Shown: positions 20,846 to 34,231 of the stretch, in pieces | Layout of the letters: the number at the start of each line of letters is the position of its first letter | Numbering within the stretch: the stretch's first letter is position 1 | NCBI GenBank assembly: GCA_963669155.1 | Contig: OZ022580.1 | Location: forward strand, 28,687,598-28,751,597 | Source of the DNA: Arbacia lixula | Taxonomy: Eukaryota > Echinodermata > Echinoidea > Arbacioida > Arbaciidae | Length of the DNA stretch: 64,000 nucleotides | Direction: 5' to 3' | Translations under genes and position numbers: made by a program | Notes under the pieces: generated by a model | What the model saw: only the letters and a program-made list of their open reading frames with translations | What the model was told of the DNA's origin: nothing | Database searches by the model: none

Positions 20846-23214
20846 AGTACTTCATATGTAAGCGATTTGTAACTATATTAATCATTTACGAACCAGGAAT
20901 AGCAACGCGATTATCCATGACGCCTATGAAATATTGACTGCTCTGCAGGATTATTTTTATAATTCCAAATACATGTAGTGAGATTGAGATTGTTTGTAGC
21001 ACGTAAATGCAATATTTTCGAGGGGTTGTGTTCTTAACATTGCTAAGTTGATCATTAAAATGATAGAAGTCACGAATGATAAAAATAGTGATTGATTGGC
21101 ATGTTTTGCCAGCTTTGACATTAAAAGTAGAAGACATCAACAGACCTATATGTTTGACATGTGCAGCGGTACATATCATGTACCTATTAAAAGGTACCTG
21201 TTAATGAAAATACACTTCAGGTGTCTCAATATAAAACACTTAGATTTTTCAATTTAGAAACGAGCAATAACTTTGATCAGTATGTTTAGTGACCAGTGCG
21301 TAGTTCCACAATTCTCAAAATCACTTACCTTGCAGCCGCGTGTTTTGCAAAGGTTCAATCATACAGTGGTGCTCATGACGTAACTATTTAAAGGCACTGT
21401 TAACCATTTATCTACGAGATATCATGCTGCTCTTAATGGTTTTATGTGTATCAATGGTTAAATAACTCACAAGTGGCGTGTTGAGGCTTAATGACAAAAC
21501 ACTTATGTTTCTCTCTTAAGGATCGGACACTATTCTAGTTCGCAGCCTGGTTCGCACTTCTTTCTTACCGCACTTTTCGGTTGCATTCTCAAGTGATCCG
21601 TTTTTTTCTCAGTAGTTGTATAGCCTGGATTGCAATGTCCTACCATTATGCTTGACTGGCTATTTCTCAGTAATGTCTTTATATTCCTCACAGTCTTCGT
21701 ACACAGAATATGTAACATCATCCTGCATAGATATATATCCGTATCACTAATGTTACCGTTAGAAAGTGCATCCACAACAATTATGATATAACTACCATCC
21801 ATATTATGTTCTCTATATCATAATCGGCAGGTGTTTGTGTGTCCAGGGCTCCCGTCTTATAAACAGGTGCAATTCAAGTCTAATTCCATATCTCACTATG
21901 TACAGCGTGCTGATTGATATTAACAGTAAATCTTAATAAAACATTTCCAAGCCTTACCATTAACTGAATACCTTAACGAGCACTTTGCATCATCATCATC
22001 GTAATCGCCACACGTTTCCTTGGCACATGGGCATCGTGTGTTTAATTGCAAACTTACGTGCAAAGTGTTCTCAATCGATGCAGATTGAGAAATTGTTACA
22101 GACAGGTGGTTTGTTTAGGAAGTGGTCCTTGAAAGCAAATATGACTGTGACCTATGCCCAACTGAATTTTCGGGAGCCAACTCGATTACTTAATTATTTA
22201 TTTTTGCTCACAATGGTGTGGTGATTTTCCTATCGCGGTTCGTAGACTGAAATGTAAGGAATTTTTATTTCCATAATCCGGGTAAGAATATAATGCTAAA
22301 GATGATGGTCATGAAATAATATTGTAGGTAGAAGATAGGACTTTCCCATATTCCACGTTGGTAAATTATCCGTCTGCGTGAACGTTGAATTAACTTGGCA
22401 TTCTTCTTTGAAAAGATGTTGAAAGGACAACGTCATTGAAATGACTAATATCCATTTACTGTTGCATCATTGTCCGTGTCACGAATCGGAAGTGGCTTGC
22501 CCACACGAACATGCCTCCGATCTACGAGCAGCCGGAGTCTGACCTCATCCAATATTCCTCCACACAAACTTGATTAGGTTGTATGCTTCCTCTAGACGCC
22601 ACCGCCTGTCATACGGCAGCTCGGGGTCGTCCACACTGCCAGGATATAATGGGCCACCCAATGCTTCACTCCCTTACACAGACATGGCAGATGTAGCAGA
22701 TGAGGATTCACCACCTCCCCCTCTCTCTTCCCCCATCCCCTCTCTGACGTACACCACGATGCTGTCACTAGACTATAAGACAGGTGTATTTCCTTTCCAA
22801 AATTACGTATGTCGTACGAATGCATGTGATTGTGTGATATTCTTCAAAACATGATGTGTCGGTGGTTAAGGCATGCCTATATTTGGCCCTCTGTGATAGA
22901 TGAATAGTTGATGGCTTCAAATAAAAAAAACCCAAGATTAATAGATTGAGGTCCCATATGTAACTACTAAAGATAAATTAAAAAATATATTATGCTTAGA
23001 CTATTTGCAACAGCAACAGCTAAAATACAATATATTGGCAATTTGATTTCACATACTGGGTTGGTGCTAAGAAGAAAAATAGTCAGTGTTAACAGTGTCG
23101 GATAGCGTACGTGCCTAATGCCGAGAAACCTAAGCGAAATATTCCTGCTTCCCAAAGCAAACTCAGAGAGAGTGAGATGGGAGTGCGGTAGAAAGAGTGA
23201 TATTTGTAATGTAT
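20846..23214. other. Non-coding, nothing recognised
   Basis: AT-rich intron with isolated open frames of no recognisable family. Positions 22680-22750 are C-rich. Confidence 0.5.
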
Positions 23215-23229
23215 ACAGAGAGAGGGGGG

Positions 23230-23283
<54 letters not shown>
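23215..23283. repeat. (TA)n-(GA)n compound microsatellite
   Basis: A TA array at about 23230-23248 runs directly into a GA array to 23276, then G7. Confidence 0.95.
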
Positions 23284-24690
23284 ATGTGGGTGGAAGAAAA
23301 AGATGGATCGAGAGGAAAGATAAATCAACCAACAAAAGCAATAGTAGAAGGTTGGGGAGTGGGGATTGACATGTATCAACATGAAATACGATGGCTTAAT
23401 ACGAGGGCGTGTATCTATTGCCCATTAGGTTGCAACACTTGCTGGGATAGCGTGCGTGGTCTATATTATTGTGTAAGGGTTAAGTAGGCATTATAAGAAC
23501 CCACTCGGTGACCAGGGAAGGATATGCGGATGCATTCCTCTGTCGAGAAGGAGCCATGTGACCTTTTGGGTTCCTCCATTAAATCGTCTCGCCTGTAAGC
23601 TGCTCTGCGTTTCTCAATCTGTACTTCCATCATCAAACGTTATTGGTCTTTCTACGTGGTGTTTCACTCGATCCCTCTCTCTCACTTTCTTCCGTTGAGA
23701 GTTTGAGAACTGTTATTTTGGCGTTGATCCATTCCAAGTTGGTGCTGGTTGTCACAACTTATGACAATAACTTATTCATTCACCTCTCATTTTGAGTTAA
23801 TTTCCTTTTAAGCTGCATGAATATTTAATGCTCATCCCCATTACAATACGGTAAGCTGAGAAGACTATGATGACGCAAGTTAAGTTTAACAAGTTGAAAA
23901 TGCATTACTAATGATCACATATGCACGACGTTTTTCAATTTTGGACGCCGTACTAAAAATGGATCAATTATTGTCGTGGCAAATGGATCTTCGCGTGGAG
24001 ATAGCAGTTTGTTTTGTGTGGGTGTTGTAGTGATGTGCCGTTACTAAGCAAAACAAAAATCCTCAGTTATTACTTCTTTCCCCACCATGCACACGGTTTT
24101 CGTTGCGCACCACCTGTAAGCTGCGTGGTGAGATATACAAGGGATAGGAGTAGGGGCGGATGGTGGGAGGAGGTATACTGTACACCAGTCACTCAGTCCA
24201 TGTGTCAGAAGTGGCTGCGATACATTACATTACTTCCATGATTTATAGGTCATATCAAGTTCATTCCTCCTCTTAGATCAACAGGAAGATGCCTTGAATG
24301 AATTTCAAACTCGTGGGAATCTGTGCATTTATAAATTTGTGTGATTAAAAACTTGTCAATTATACTCCGCATACGTGCTTTGTCGGCTATTGCTCCGTCA
24401 GTGTTCGCATTAGTGATGTACATGCATGCTTGACGACAAATTTATGGAGGTATATGTATATTAATCATGTTTTGTAATGATTATCGTTGTTTGAGGAATG
24501 AGAGAGACCAAAATGCTTGAGAGCAGCAAGTCAGGAGATTGCGTAGTCTATGCTTCCAGACAGTTCACATACTCGATTGTGTCCATGCACTCGACAGCCT
24601 GGAACCTAGGCGACTATTTGCCTGGCAGTGGACGGGTTAAAAGAATGCTATTCCATGACCTTTAAATTTTACGGATGTTTTGTGAGACCC
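23284..24690. other. Non-coding, nothing recognised
   Basis: No supported gene or repeat. Confidence 0.5.
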
Positions 24691-24920
24691 CGCCTACCCC
24701 CCCCCCCCCTCCCACCTTGCCACACCACCGGGGAGGAGGAGGGGGAAGGAGGCGGCTTTCCGCCCGAGGTGGCGCGAAGGCCCGATGTGGGTCAGCATGA
24801 AACGTAGCGTGAAACACCCTCCGGTGTAATCACCTCCGATTTCATGAATGAAAACCCCCTCGACCGATCGCCATCACCAGCTGACAAAGAGCCCCGGCGA
24901 GATTTAATCTATTTACACTT
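24691..24920. promoter_or_regulatory. C13 run and GC-rich block, candidate regulatory element
   Basis: A C run at 24697-24709 is followed by GGGGAGGAGGAGGGGGAAGG, GGCGGCTTTCCGCCCGAGG and TGAAACACCCTCCGGTG, ending with ATCGCCATCACCAGCTGACA (an E-box, CAGCTG). It stands out clearly from the AT-rich flanks. No coding frame is evident. Confidence 0.3.
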
Positions 24921-25525
24921 AACTGGTGGTATGTGCGGGTGAGACGTCTTGTTAGAAAATAGCAAGAGTAGCTTCGTTGGATTTGCTAATTACTAGTAGC
25001 AGGCAGGTGTTTCTCAATATCATGTATCATATGATATCATGATTTAATTAGCTGGGGATATGCTGATTACGTCTGTGAGGCAAGTTCTCGTGTTAATATT
25101 AATTTCAAAAGAATGAGACTGTGATGATGACTTGTAAAGAAAGAGTTAAGATCGAAGTTATGATCACATATTGTCACATTAATATTTGAAATACTGATGT
25201 ATGTTAAGTCTGTTATGGAGTGATGTTGGGTTTTTGTTTTGTTTTTGATTGGTTGTGCTGTTTCTTTCATAGCAATGCTAACGTCAAGATCAATCCTAGC
25301 CTCGTTTAATCCACTGTGTACCACGCGAAGCACAGCTATATGGGATTGGTGTGTGTCACTTGCGCCAAACTGCATCAATGACACAGGCAGAATTAAAGTA
25401 CAGATTCAGCGCTACATCCACATTATACACGAAGCGTCCCGATCCGACAGGTCGCAGTAGGATGACAAAAATAAACGACAGAAGGGTATTTATGAAACAC
25501 CGTGACAGAAATGTATCATTTTGTC
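24921..25525. other. Non-coding, nothing recognised
   Basis: No supported feature. Confidence 0.5.
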
Positions 25526-25529
25526 ATCT

Positions 25530-25996
25530 AGATGAGCCTTATTATGACCTCTCTAAACTACAAACGTCATTTAAACCTTGTGAATATGACATTGAGTACA
25601 GGTGAAGAATGTCTCAAAACATGTTTACCTCTTAAAGTGTCAAGTATGCTTCTTGAACAAGTGCGACCAATACTCGTAACATATTTAGCAATACTCGTTC
25701 TATTTGGGGATACATATACGTTCACTCAGGTGGAATTCTTAGTAATCTATATGAAGCCTTTTTATGACCTCTTTGAAGAAGACACATGTATGTATTCTCT
25801 CGTTAGGAATTTGATGCTGATAGTCCCGGTATTACTTGCAGGAAAAGTTCTGAAAACGTGTTTGTACCCAAGCAATATAACACACAGGTTACTACTCGTG
25901 AAAAGCATGTTTAATTTTGGGATACACATATTTATATATTTTCAGGTGGAATTCATAACAATGTATGTTACATGTTCACTTTTCAGTGGAAAGTAA
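25530..25996 (+). repeat. Ancient tandem duplication under a 154-codon frame
   Basis: Paired blocks lie 216 to 240 bp apart. AGCCTTATTATGACCTCT near 25536 matches AGCCTTTTTATGACCTCT near 25755. CTCAAAACATGTTTACC near 25613 matches CTGAAAACGTGTTTGTACCC near 25850. CAGGTGGAATTC lies near 25727 and 25943. An open frame runs 25532-25996 and is hydrophobic (YLAILVLFG, LMLIVPVLLAG). It resembles no family I know, and the repeat structure can explain its openness. I do not call a gene. Confidence 0.5.
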
Positions 25997-27525
25997 TTAT
26001 ATATCATTTTGTCTTTCCTTTATATACAACCTATACTTTATATTCATATGACCGATCTTATTTTCCACAATTTCAACACACAAACAGAGAAATGTTTTGT
26101 CTGGCAGAGATTGGGAAACTTCTTAGTCCCTGAATTGCTCAAAGACATTGCTCTCTCTAAGGTTTTTGGAGGAAAAGAAATTTGGTGCCAACGAAACCCA
26201 AATCTATTATACTTGCAGCTCGTTTCACTAAGAGTTTAGATGAAAACATACGATTGAATGCGTGCCAGATATTTTTAAAAAGCTCACCTGCTCTCATGAA
26301 AATATTCTATTCAGATCTTCAGGAGCCCCACTTACATTATAACTTAGAAGTATATTTCTACAGAGACGTAGGAAAATCTTCCCCGAAGATGAGTTTCGGA
26401 CATTGCACAATTAAATATATTTCATATGAATTATGTGGGATTACTGGTGAGGTGAAGGGAGTACTGTAATGATGACGGGCCGTAATCGTGGCATAACGTT
26501 TCAGCATCGTCACGAGGGTCTGGACTATGCTTTATTTACACGATTCTACAGTTTGTGAGGATTTTTTTCTGGTATCCCGACGTCAAACAAAATTGAAACC
26601 ATTGTCGTGGCAAAATGGTTGTTTACAGTTTCAATAATATTTACCAGTACCACCCCACACCTGTCTAAGAGGATTTGTTATTTTCAACAGGAAAAACCCT
26701 TTTTCACACTTATAATACTTTGCTGAAATAATGAATCGAGGTCTTTGGAAATTCTATTTCTAGTGCATATTGACCATATGTAAGAGAAAACACACGAGGA
26801 AAAGGATTCGTAAACATGCTAAAGGATGTGGCGCATGTAGATTACTACCATCATCACTGTTGGTAAACATGCTGAATGTACTCATGGTAATTATATCACG
26901 GGAAGAGAGTTTTTTGTATGATTTCTTCGGGAGTGATTAGAAAATCAAGTACATCAGGTGACTTTCGACATAATAGAGAGATGAGTGGCTTAATCAGAAG
27001 AGGCTTTATATCTCATAGGCGATTCCTTGGTTTCGAGTATGAAAAACCAAGGATGATTTGATAACACTTGACTTGTGCGATATTTGCATACATATCGCAG
27101 AGACTGGACGATGCTTTGTGTCCATATACATCTAATACTACAGAAAAGAAGTATGAATGGGAAATGGGTATGGCAAAAACTGAATTACTTCATCAAGTTC
27201 ATTTGATGCTTAATTCGTACAGAAATTTGCTATTCTTGATTTTAATCAACTGGGTAATATGATTTAAGCTGTAAAGTCGTTAGCTTTGATATTGAAATTG
27301 AGCTTTATGCACTAAATTCAAAATGATTCAGGAAAATTTTATACAATAAGGGGTTACATAAGTTAACAGAAATTTGGTATTTGTGATTATCGTCGTTGAG
27401 GTCACAATCTACACGGTGATTTCATTACCATGGTGAACGAGGTTTTACGCAAATAGGGCAAGATAGAGCAAGAAAATAGATGTCTGGAAAACGGGTAAAG
27501 CGTGTAGGTTACTACGGTTACACTA
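25997..27525. other. Non-coding, faint local duplications
   Basis: GTAAACATGCTAAAGGATGT near 26812 echoes GGTAAACATGCTGAATGTAC near 26862. No gene is recognised. Confidence 0.4.
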
Positions 27526-27754
27526 TCAACACTTGAGCCCCTTCTTGAGCCTTGCACTTGATTGCTCTATAGCGCTTCCGCGATCAATACCACGTCTTTC
27601 TTGTCTTCACAATGACCTTTCGGTCCGATTCTCCTCGGGGAACCAACTTTCAGCTGCTTCGAGCGAGGTCAGCATCGACGTTAACGGGAGCGATGTCGTG
27701 CATGGGGGTGGAGTGATCGACCACCTCCCCTACCCCCTTCTCTACGGACTCCCC
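27526..27754. promoter_or_regulatory. GC-rich candidate regulatory block
   Basis: CpG-richer than its flanks. GGTGGAGTGATCGACCACC (27708-27726) is an almost perfect palindrome containing the Gli-like core GACCACC on both strands. No convincing coding frame. Confidence 0.25.
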
Positions 27755-27806
27755 TTAACTCTTTAGGTAAAAGTGACGCATTTTCCCAAATGGTACACAC
27801 ACATTC
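27755..27806 (+). mobile_element. Left fragment of the TTAA miniature element
   Basis: TTAACTCTTTAGGTAAAAGT, GACGCATTTTCCCAAATGG and TACACACACATTC follow the family order for the first half. The right half is not recognisable. Confidence 0.5.
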
Positions 27807-28000
27807 TAAAAAGCAATATTCTATCTATAGATACCAAAAACATCAGAAATCTATTAACCGACTGGAGTATACATACAATTAATTGATTGAGAGAAAGGTG
27901 AATGAGATTCTACAAGGTCGGAGCCTTGTCACTCTTTAGATGTTTATTCAGGGCCTTTTTTTTGTAAAACAATGGCACATAAGGACTAACAAAAAAGCAT
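27807..28000. other. Non-coding, nothing recognised
   Basis: No supported feature. Confidence 0.5.
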
Positions 28001-28002
28001 AC

Positions 28003-28235
28003 TTGATAATTTCCACCCCACGCCATATATCTCGATGATGGAAATTTTGCCGAATCAACAGAAATAATAATGCTTATCCAATTGCACAGAGAGGGAAATA
28101 AAACCATATACATGTATTTGATAATTTTTACCCCACCTCTTTTCTATGAAATATAAATATTGCCTGGTTAATGGAGATGATAATGTTTATCCCAATTACA
28201 TACATACAGCTTCTTTCTTTGCTTGTCAAAATCGG
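28003..28235. repeat. Tandem duplication, 115-bp offset
   Basis: TTGATAATTTCCACCCCACG at 28003 recurs as TTGATAATTTTTACCCCACC at 28118. ATAATAATGCTTATCC(A)ATT recurs as ATGATAATGTTTATCCCAATT. Confidence 0.7.
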
Positions 28236-29589
28236 CCCCTTCCCCATAAAACGACTGTGAATTACCATCACCCCCTTCCTAATCGTATTAAATCGTATTT
28301 TATCGTAAAAAGAAGGCAATTATGGAAATGTAGTCATCAAACGTTATCATGTATATCATCTACACCCACACCATATAATACCTGTAAGGCACAAAATCCA
28401 AATCCTTTTTTATTATGTGTCACTTTGATCTTTTGCTGTGATCATTATGATGGTTGATCGGGAGATTTCTGACCTCAACACGGAAACGAAGGTGTATTGC
28501 AACGCGTTTATTCCTCTCGTCTCGCAAACCGAGATAAATAATAAAATCCCTGTTAAAAACCAGAATCGTCTTCTTTTCAAGCTCCCAGATACACGAGAAA
28601 CTGAACACATTTATCTCTATTTTGCTTGTTCCTTGGCGATTCTAAAGTTACATGACATGTAGGAAATGCAATACGCGCATGTCCCGTATCCATACCACGT
28701 CTACGTAAAACCAAAAACCGATGACTGCGGGCACTTTGTACTAAACATTTAGGATTATTTTCAACGGAATGACAATTGTGCGCGTAACACGACACTGTGA
28801 CAGGTATTGTTTTCTACGTGTATGTTACTTTCTCTCAGCGAACTTATACAGTTTCATGGCGCTTGAGAAATACATCTTCTACTTTTGGGTAAACACAACA
28901 GAACCCATGGGTCTTGTACGATATCGGATCATAAAACCCCCCGTTGTACTTCAAATACAATATCATCATAGCATCTGTCATACTCGCAGAATGTCCCCCA
29001 ATTTTGAACTGTATGTCTTCTTTACCGAGTATTCGTCGAATACTGTAAGGTGTCGGGACGTACGACATAACTTGATATGTGCCGAATTAAAAATAATCAC
29101 GCACATCTATGTATTTGTAGGGCTCCCACGCAAAACAGTTGAAAAACTGAGGGAACTACCCTGGGTAACAAAAACAGAAATATGATATCAACATGTTGAT
29201 ACATTTATACGGTGTTGTTGACGTGAACTAGCATAACACTGCTGTGTAGGCTTCGAGATTGGAGGTTAACTTTTTTACAGAATACATGAAATTCATATGT
29301 GGTAATAGGAATGCTGATCTCGAGGGGACGTCTAGAGATCTTAAGAATTACGTCTGTGTAAATAGACATACTAAACGATCAATAGCGGTTTGCTGCTACC
29401 TCTAACAGAGATTACAACCATGTTTCGACCTTTTAAAGGTTATTCCCACTCCAGCGAAGCGGATGGCGCCCAGTAAGCTGTATACCGCTACATGTACACG
29501 AGTTTCCTGCATTGCTCTAGGAAAGGACGCTTACGACATTCTACAGGTGGTGGGCAGCGGCTTACGCCCGCCTTGTGACTACTTAACGG
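28236..29589. other. Non-coding, nothing recognised
   Basis: Several open frames of 60-138 codons, but none shows a domain, codon bias or splice pattern that I can support. Positions 29440-29589 may be a variable middle part or flank of the SINE that follows. Confidence 0.4.
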
Positions 29590-29850
29590 CTCTTATATAG
29601 CGCTTTTCTTGTACGAAGTACCACTTACAGCGCTCGATTATTACACTGGGTTTAGCCAAGAAGCGCTAAAAGCTAGTAGGCCTTACGAGGTCAGGAATAC
29701 ATCATGCCGGGTACCCATTGACTACACCTGGGTTGAGAGGGACAATCATGTTCAAAACATGTCTTCAAAAGGGGGAACGTACCGAGCTGTTTCGAACCAG
29801 GATCACTGATTCAGAGTCAAGAGCTCTCTCCACTATACCACAGTGCCATC
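29590..29850 (-). mobile_element. tRNA-headed SINE
   Basis: Read on the minus strand, the head (29850 down to about 29776) has an A box TGGTATAGTGG, then CTTGACTCTGAATC, which resembles the glutamine tRNA anticodon arm (CTG). The B box is CTGGTTCGAAACAG. The acceptor arm does not pair, so it is not a working tRNA. Toward 29590 the tail reads GAAAAGCGCTATATAAGAGC, the tail type shared by SINEs that borrow the 3' end of L2/CR1-like LINEs. Such elements are copied by the partner LINE. The body is about 260 bp. Confidence 0.7.
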
Positions 29851-32462
29851 TAAACTCATCGTGAATCGTGTGTAATAATGTACGTTGTAAGTAAACAGTG
29901 ACATATCTTAAGAGTCTGAGACTGATTCCTTGGTCGGAAGGAAGTCCCATATTCCAGACAAGCCTAGCAAGGAGGAGAATCGTGTTCCTTGACCCGTGTG
30001 GACCCCCTACTACAGTTACCTTCTGTCAAGAGGAAACTCATTCACGCATTGCCCTGATTTCAGATTACCTTTCCTCTCATCACTATAGTAACGAGAACCG
30101 TAATGCATTCTGCGTGTCTTATTCATGTCAGATTTGACAGTTTTTGTGATACAGTTTGCCATTTAAACTAGGTCTGCATTTGGAGTCGAATTCCTATCTA
30201 CACGTATGTAGTGTTAAACATGAGCATGTTCTCCTTCATCATTTCCATACTAAGCCAGGAACATCCCATTGGGTCTTTATACAGTTCACCTACCCATGGT
30301 ACTGGGAGGGTTAATTTCGTAATTGTCTTCACGAAGATATGTACTTGTGCAGTTCGGATTTCATCCGTGTCAAACTGGGTGTAAGTCTTCTTTTGGGGGA
30401 GGAAAAATATACCACGACAAGATGTTCTACTTTTCTGGCGCAGACGTGAACGGAGGTCTGATAACATCAATGTTTCTGAATCCCCTCTGCTCCACCCCAC
30501 CCACCCCGTAGTTTTGAGGTTATTGCATTTAAAAGGTTTTATTGAAACGGACACTCATATCTATTTGAAATGGGAGGACATTAAACGATCTCACCAGTCA
30601 AGCTTAGGAGGCTTAATTCATAAGCCACTTTATGCGTAAAAGGCCTACGTGGCCACAATCTACATCATTTAATCATGAGATCTCTTCAAGATCGTTTGCT
30701 TTTATCCAAAGCACCGCCTTTATCCGACTCGGTAGGCTTAGTTCCATATCCTGCACCTACTTGAGATAGCCATGTGTACACGACGTCGGCGACCAAAGAG
30801 CAGGCAGAAATATTCTCAAGAACAAAGCAGAGAAGACACTTCTTCTCCATAAGCACGTCATATCTGACGACCAGATTGAGGTAAGACGCCTCACAAATGT
30901 CGGAAGTAGATCTGCAAAGCTATCTCTCTCTAAAAAAAAAAAAGTGTCCTTAGACTTTCGATCGCCATCCAATTCCCTCCCATCTAAACCCCCGTGACCC
31001 ATCTGGAATGTGAAGATCCTTCATGCAATAATGCCGGCAGAGTTATGAAGATGGCCTTTTCTATTTTGGGACTCGCGCTCACTGTCATAGCCGAGTACAT
31101 TCTATCGAGGATCGGGCGCATCTGTATTTGAAATTCATGGCTAAGTAACCCTAGACACATGCTTCAGAATTCTTCCACTCAGGGAGCCTCCAATTATTGA
31201 ATACCTTGATCTAGAAATAGCTTTTTCTTGAGGAAAGAAATATTGGTTTTTGCTCAGCTATATAAATAATCCACCATTTTCTGTAGTCTAATTGTGTATT
31301 CATACAGAAGCTGTATAAGTCATCAGGGATAATGGAATACCGTCTGAGAGAGGAAAAAGAGCTAAATTATTCAAGGTATATAATGCGGTAACTTGATATA
31401 TTGTCTTGTTCACGATTGAATATATGAATCCCGATACCATAATCAAAACAACTGTGTCTTTCCACAACAAAAACTGCGTTGTTGCTATGGTTTCGTTTGT
31501 AGTTAGATTGTCTACTCTTCTCCAAAGAATATGACCTTTAAAATGCGGTTTGTCCATCTGTCCTCGAGAAAATGATCCATTGTCTTGATTGCTCGACGTA
31601 ATTGAATCATGTTTGTTTTAAAAGATACGGCTGACCGGTGTACGTCAGTCTCCTACTCTGGATTTAGACATGTAGATTCCCTAAAATGTTTATCTTATCC
31701 GGCCTGAAAGTTTGGTGATCGCATTCCGTGGTCCAGTTTCTTTATATCTCCATGGGATATCATTGTGTGTTTAAACTGATCCTTTCCTTTGTAGATGGTT
31801 TTGATAAAACGTTGACCCTTTGCCTCCTTCCATATGAATGATCTTAGGTAAAGACTTCATCATGTCCTTTGTTGGACAGATTTTGATTATACCTTTTGAT
31901 TAAAAGTGTGCGGTCGGTTTTCTTCATGCTATGAATTTTATGTTTTTATATCCCTCAAACTTTGAACTTTTGTTTACCGCACGCAATTCTGTGTACTTCT
32001 GTAAACTGGTTCATGTTGAGATCTTAATACCCGGGCGACATTTACAAATCCTTCATCACCTGTTCATCATGTATGCTTTTCATCCTTGGATTTTGATTAT
32101 AGGTGATTACGGCCGCGTGTACCATGGCCTTAATTTACTAATTAAGTCTCATTTGTATGTTGTATTTGACCATGATACAGATTCATTATTCTTCCCCGCT
32201 GTTGATTGAAGGTTGAACTGCGACGTTCGCAGTGACACAGTAACGTTTAAAGGTTACGCGTGGTATGGTCCGAGTCAATCCCCTCCTGTCTCATTCGTAA
32301 TCCTCACGGGTCCGTTACAGGGTACGCTATTAGCGTGTCCACACCGGAAGTCACCTAATGCTTGGGTAATCCCGCGCCCACGAATGGTCACCAAGGAGAC
32401 GAGGAAGATGGATGTGGTATTCTGAGCGGTGGATGCGGTGGATGTGGTAATCACGGGCTTAC
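29851..32462. other. Non-coding, nothing recognised
   Basis: Isolated open frames up to 118 codons on the minus strand and 92 on the plus strand match nothing I recognise. An A12 run lies near 30931. Confidence 0.4.
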
Positions 32463-32503
32463 CTCGGACCATGAACAAGATAACGGTGGGGATTGTGGCT
32501 AAT
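32463..32503 (-). other. Possible 41-bp micro-exon
   Basis: On the minus strand a pyrimidine tract (TTTTTCTCTTTTCTTCCCTC) and CAG precede the segment, and GGTCCGAG followed by GTAAGC closes it. Both splice sites are strong. One phase reads LATIPTVILFMVR, a hydrophobic stretch that could be part of a membrane segment. No partner exons are recognised on this strand, so it could be a chance match. If real, a gene would run antisense inside the DIRAS intron. Confidence 0.2.
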
Positions 32504-34231
32504 CTGAGGGAAGAAAAGAGAAAAAGTAGAACATTATTCTTCTCGTTTTGATATTGCAGATTTATTCTGCTGTATATGCTCACGATTGTTATAATTCCAA
32601 TACTACACACTATTTCTACAACTTCAGAATAAGCGATTTAATAAAGGTGTACAGTGTATTTTAACAAGTATACTACGTTGATTGCAAGGATTTCGTGAAG
32701 ACACACTGTGATCTATTTCGTAAAGGTTTCAGTTTCAAAACACGCTGATAATCTGTGAAACTCATAAGCAATTAAAACTGCACGGATATGACATTTAGTG
32801 ACATTAAAGCAAAGATAGAAAACGGCAACCTAGAAAGGTTATGTCCCATTTAAAGGAAGCATTAAAAGAACTCTAATCTGCCGAGTGAGAAGGTTCACCT
32901 TTTCCTTCCTATAAAAGTCTCTTTCTTGCTTCGTTCAGGATAACTGAAAAAAAGAACGGCATTCTCATCACACCACGATATTAAGAATTGAACGTGAACA
33001 GAAACTTAGTATTGAGATTACCCAGGAGCACTCTATCGATCGATTAGCGATCTGATGTGATCGGTTACATGCGTGGCCTTTTGGTCGTCTGCAACTGAGA
33101 AGTATAGAACGTAGGTTGGGAGTCTAACATGACGGTGTCACGGGAGACGACGATATAGCGAGGAATGTAAGGTGGTGCATTTCCATCTGGTCTGAGCTTC
33201 TGTCGTCGAATCACTTACTACCACAGGCTAAGACTTAGCATTCTACCTAAGTTAACTTGGATTCAAGATAGTTTGGAGGATATTTCGTTAGGGGAAATGA
33301 AAATGAGACCTTACTGGACAGCCACAATTGTATTATATAAAGCTCTAGATTATCTCTTCCACCTTTCCAGCTTTCCAGGATAAACGTTCACTTTCTTTTC
33401 ATGTTCTCCTCTCATTTCATTAACTAAAGACTGCAAGAACAAGCAGGAACATACCATGAAAACATCATTGTTATGTCGAATTATTGGAAAGTAGAGTATG
33501 GTGCTTATATGCTGCTCTTAAGTTCTGACAGATATCTGAAAATGTATATCTGCTATAAATTGAACTTTCTGCACAGCATTTACATGGGAGAAGGCATACC
33601 GCGTGAGAGCACAAAATAATTTCTCTAAGTTATGTTTTCAAAAATCTTCTGAACAATGTCCAAATAATTGATTTTCCGCTTCAGATGTCCAGGAGATGGC
33701 ATTACAAAAATGTGATGTGAAGACGATCCTTCACTATGACTGCAAGACATTTAAAGAAATCCCTTTTACCACTGAAGCTTGCAGAATTTCGGCCCAGTTT
33801 ATCTGGGTTATTGTTTTCTGACAATAAAATATTCGGTCTTATATCATATGGGAAAAATTAAACGTGTTTACATTGACGTGTTGGTATTTGATTTGAACTT
33901 GATGAGGCAACACTGCAAGACGTCAAATACCGCCAAATGAAACATCTACAATGCGGGCAAATACGTGATGAAGTTACAAAGCATGCTGTTCGCATAGGGT
34001 GAGTATGATATGTGTCTTTATATACTTCCTCATTTCACAGTATGTGGTTTTAGAATCAATATATTCAATGAGCAATATTTATCTTTTCTCACTATGTAGC
34101 GCTCAAATATAACCTACCACCTCCCCCTGCCGAATACATAGCTATTTACCTCAAGAAAGCAACTAATTGCTTCCTTCTGAAATACATCAGCACTTTCGAA
34201 CAAGCAGTGCGTTAACGGTTCATACCGCAGT
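32504..34231. other. Non-coding, nothing recognised
   Basis: AT-rich intron without a supported gene or repeat. Confidence 0.5.

Noticed and set aside
28769-29185. 138-codon plus-strand frame
   Set aside because: Open by length but without a recognisable domain; a 74-codon frame on the other strand overlaps it and neither is favoured.
29776-29850. Working glutamine tRNA gene on the minus strand
   Set aside because: The acceptor arm does not pair and the D and anticodon arms are disrupted; the tail found further along marks it as a SINE.
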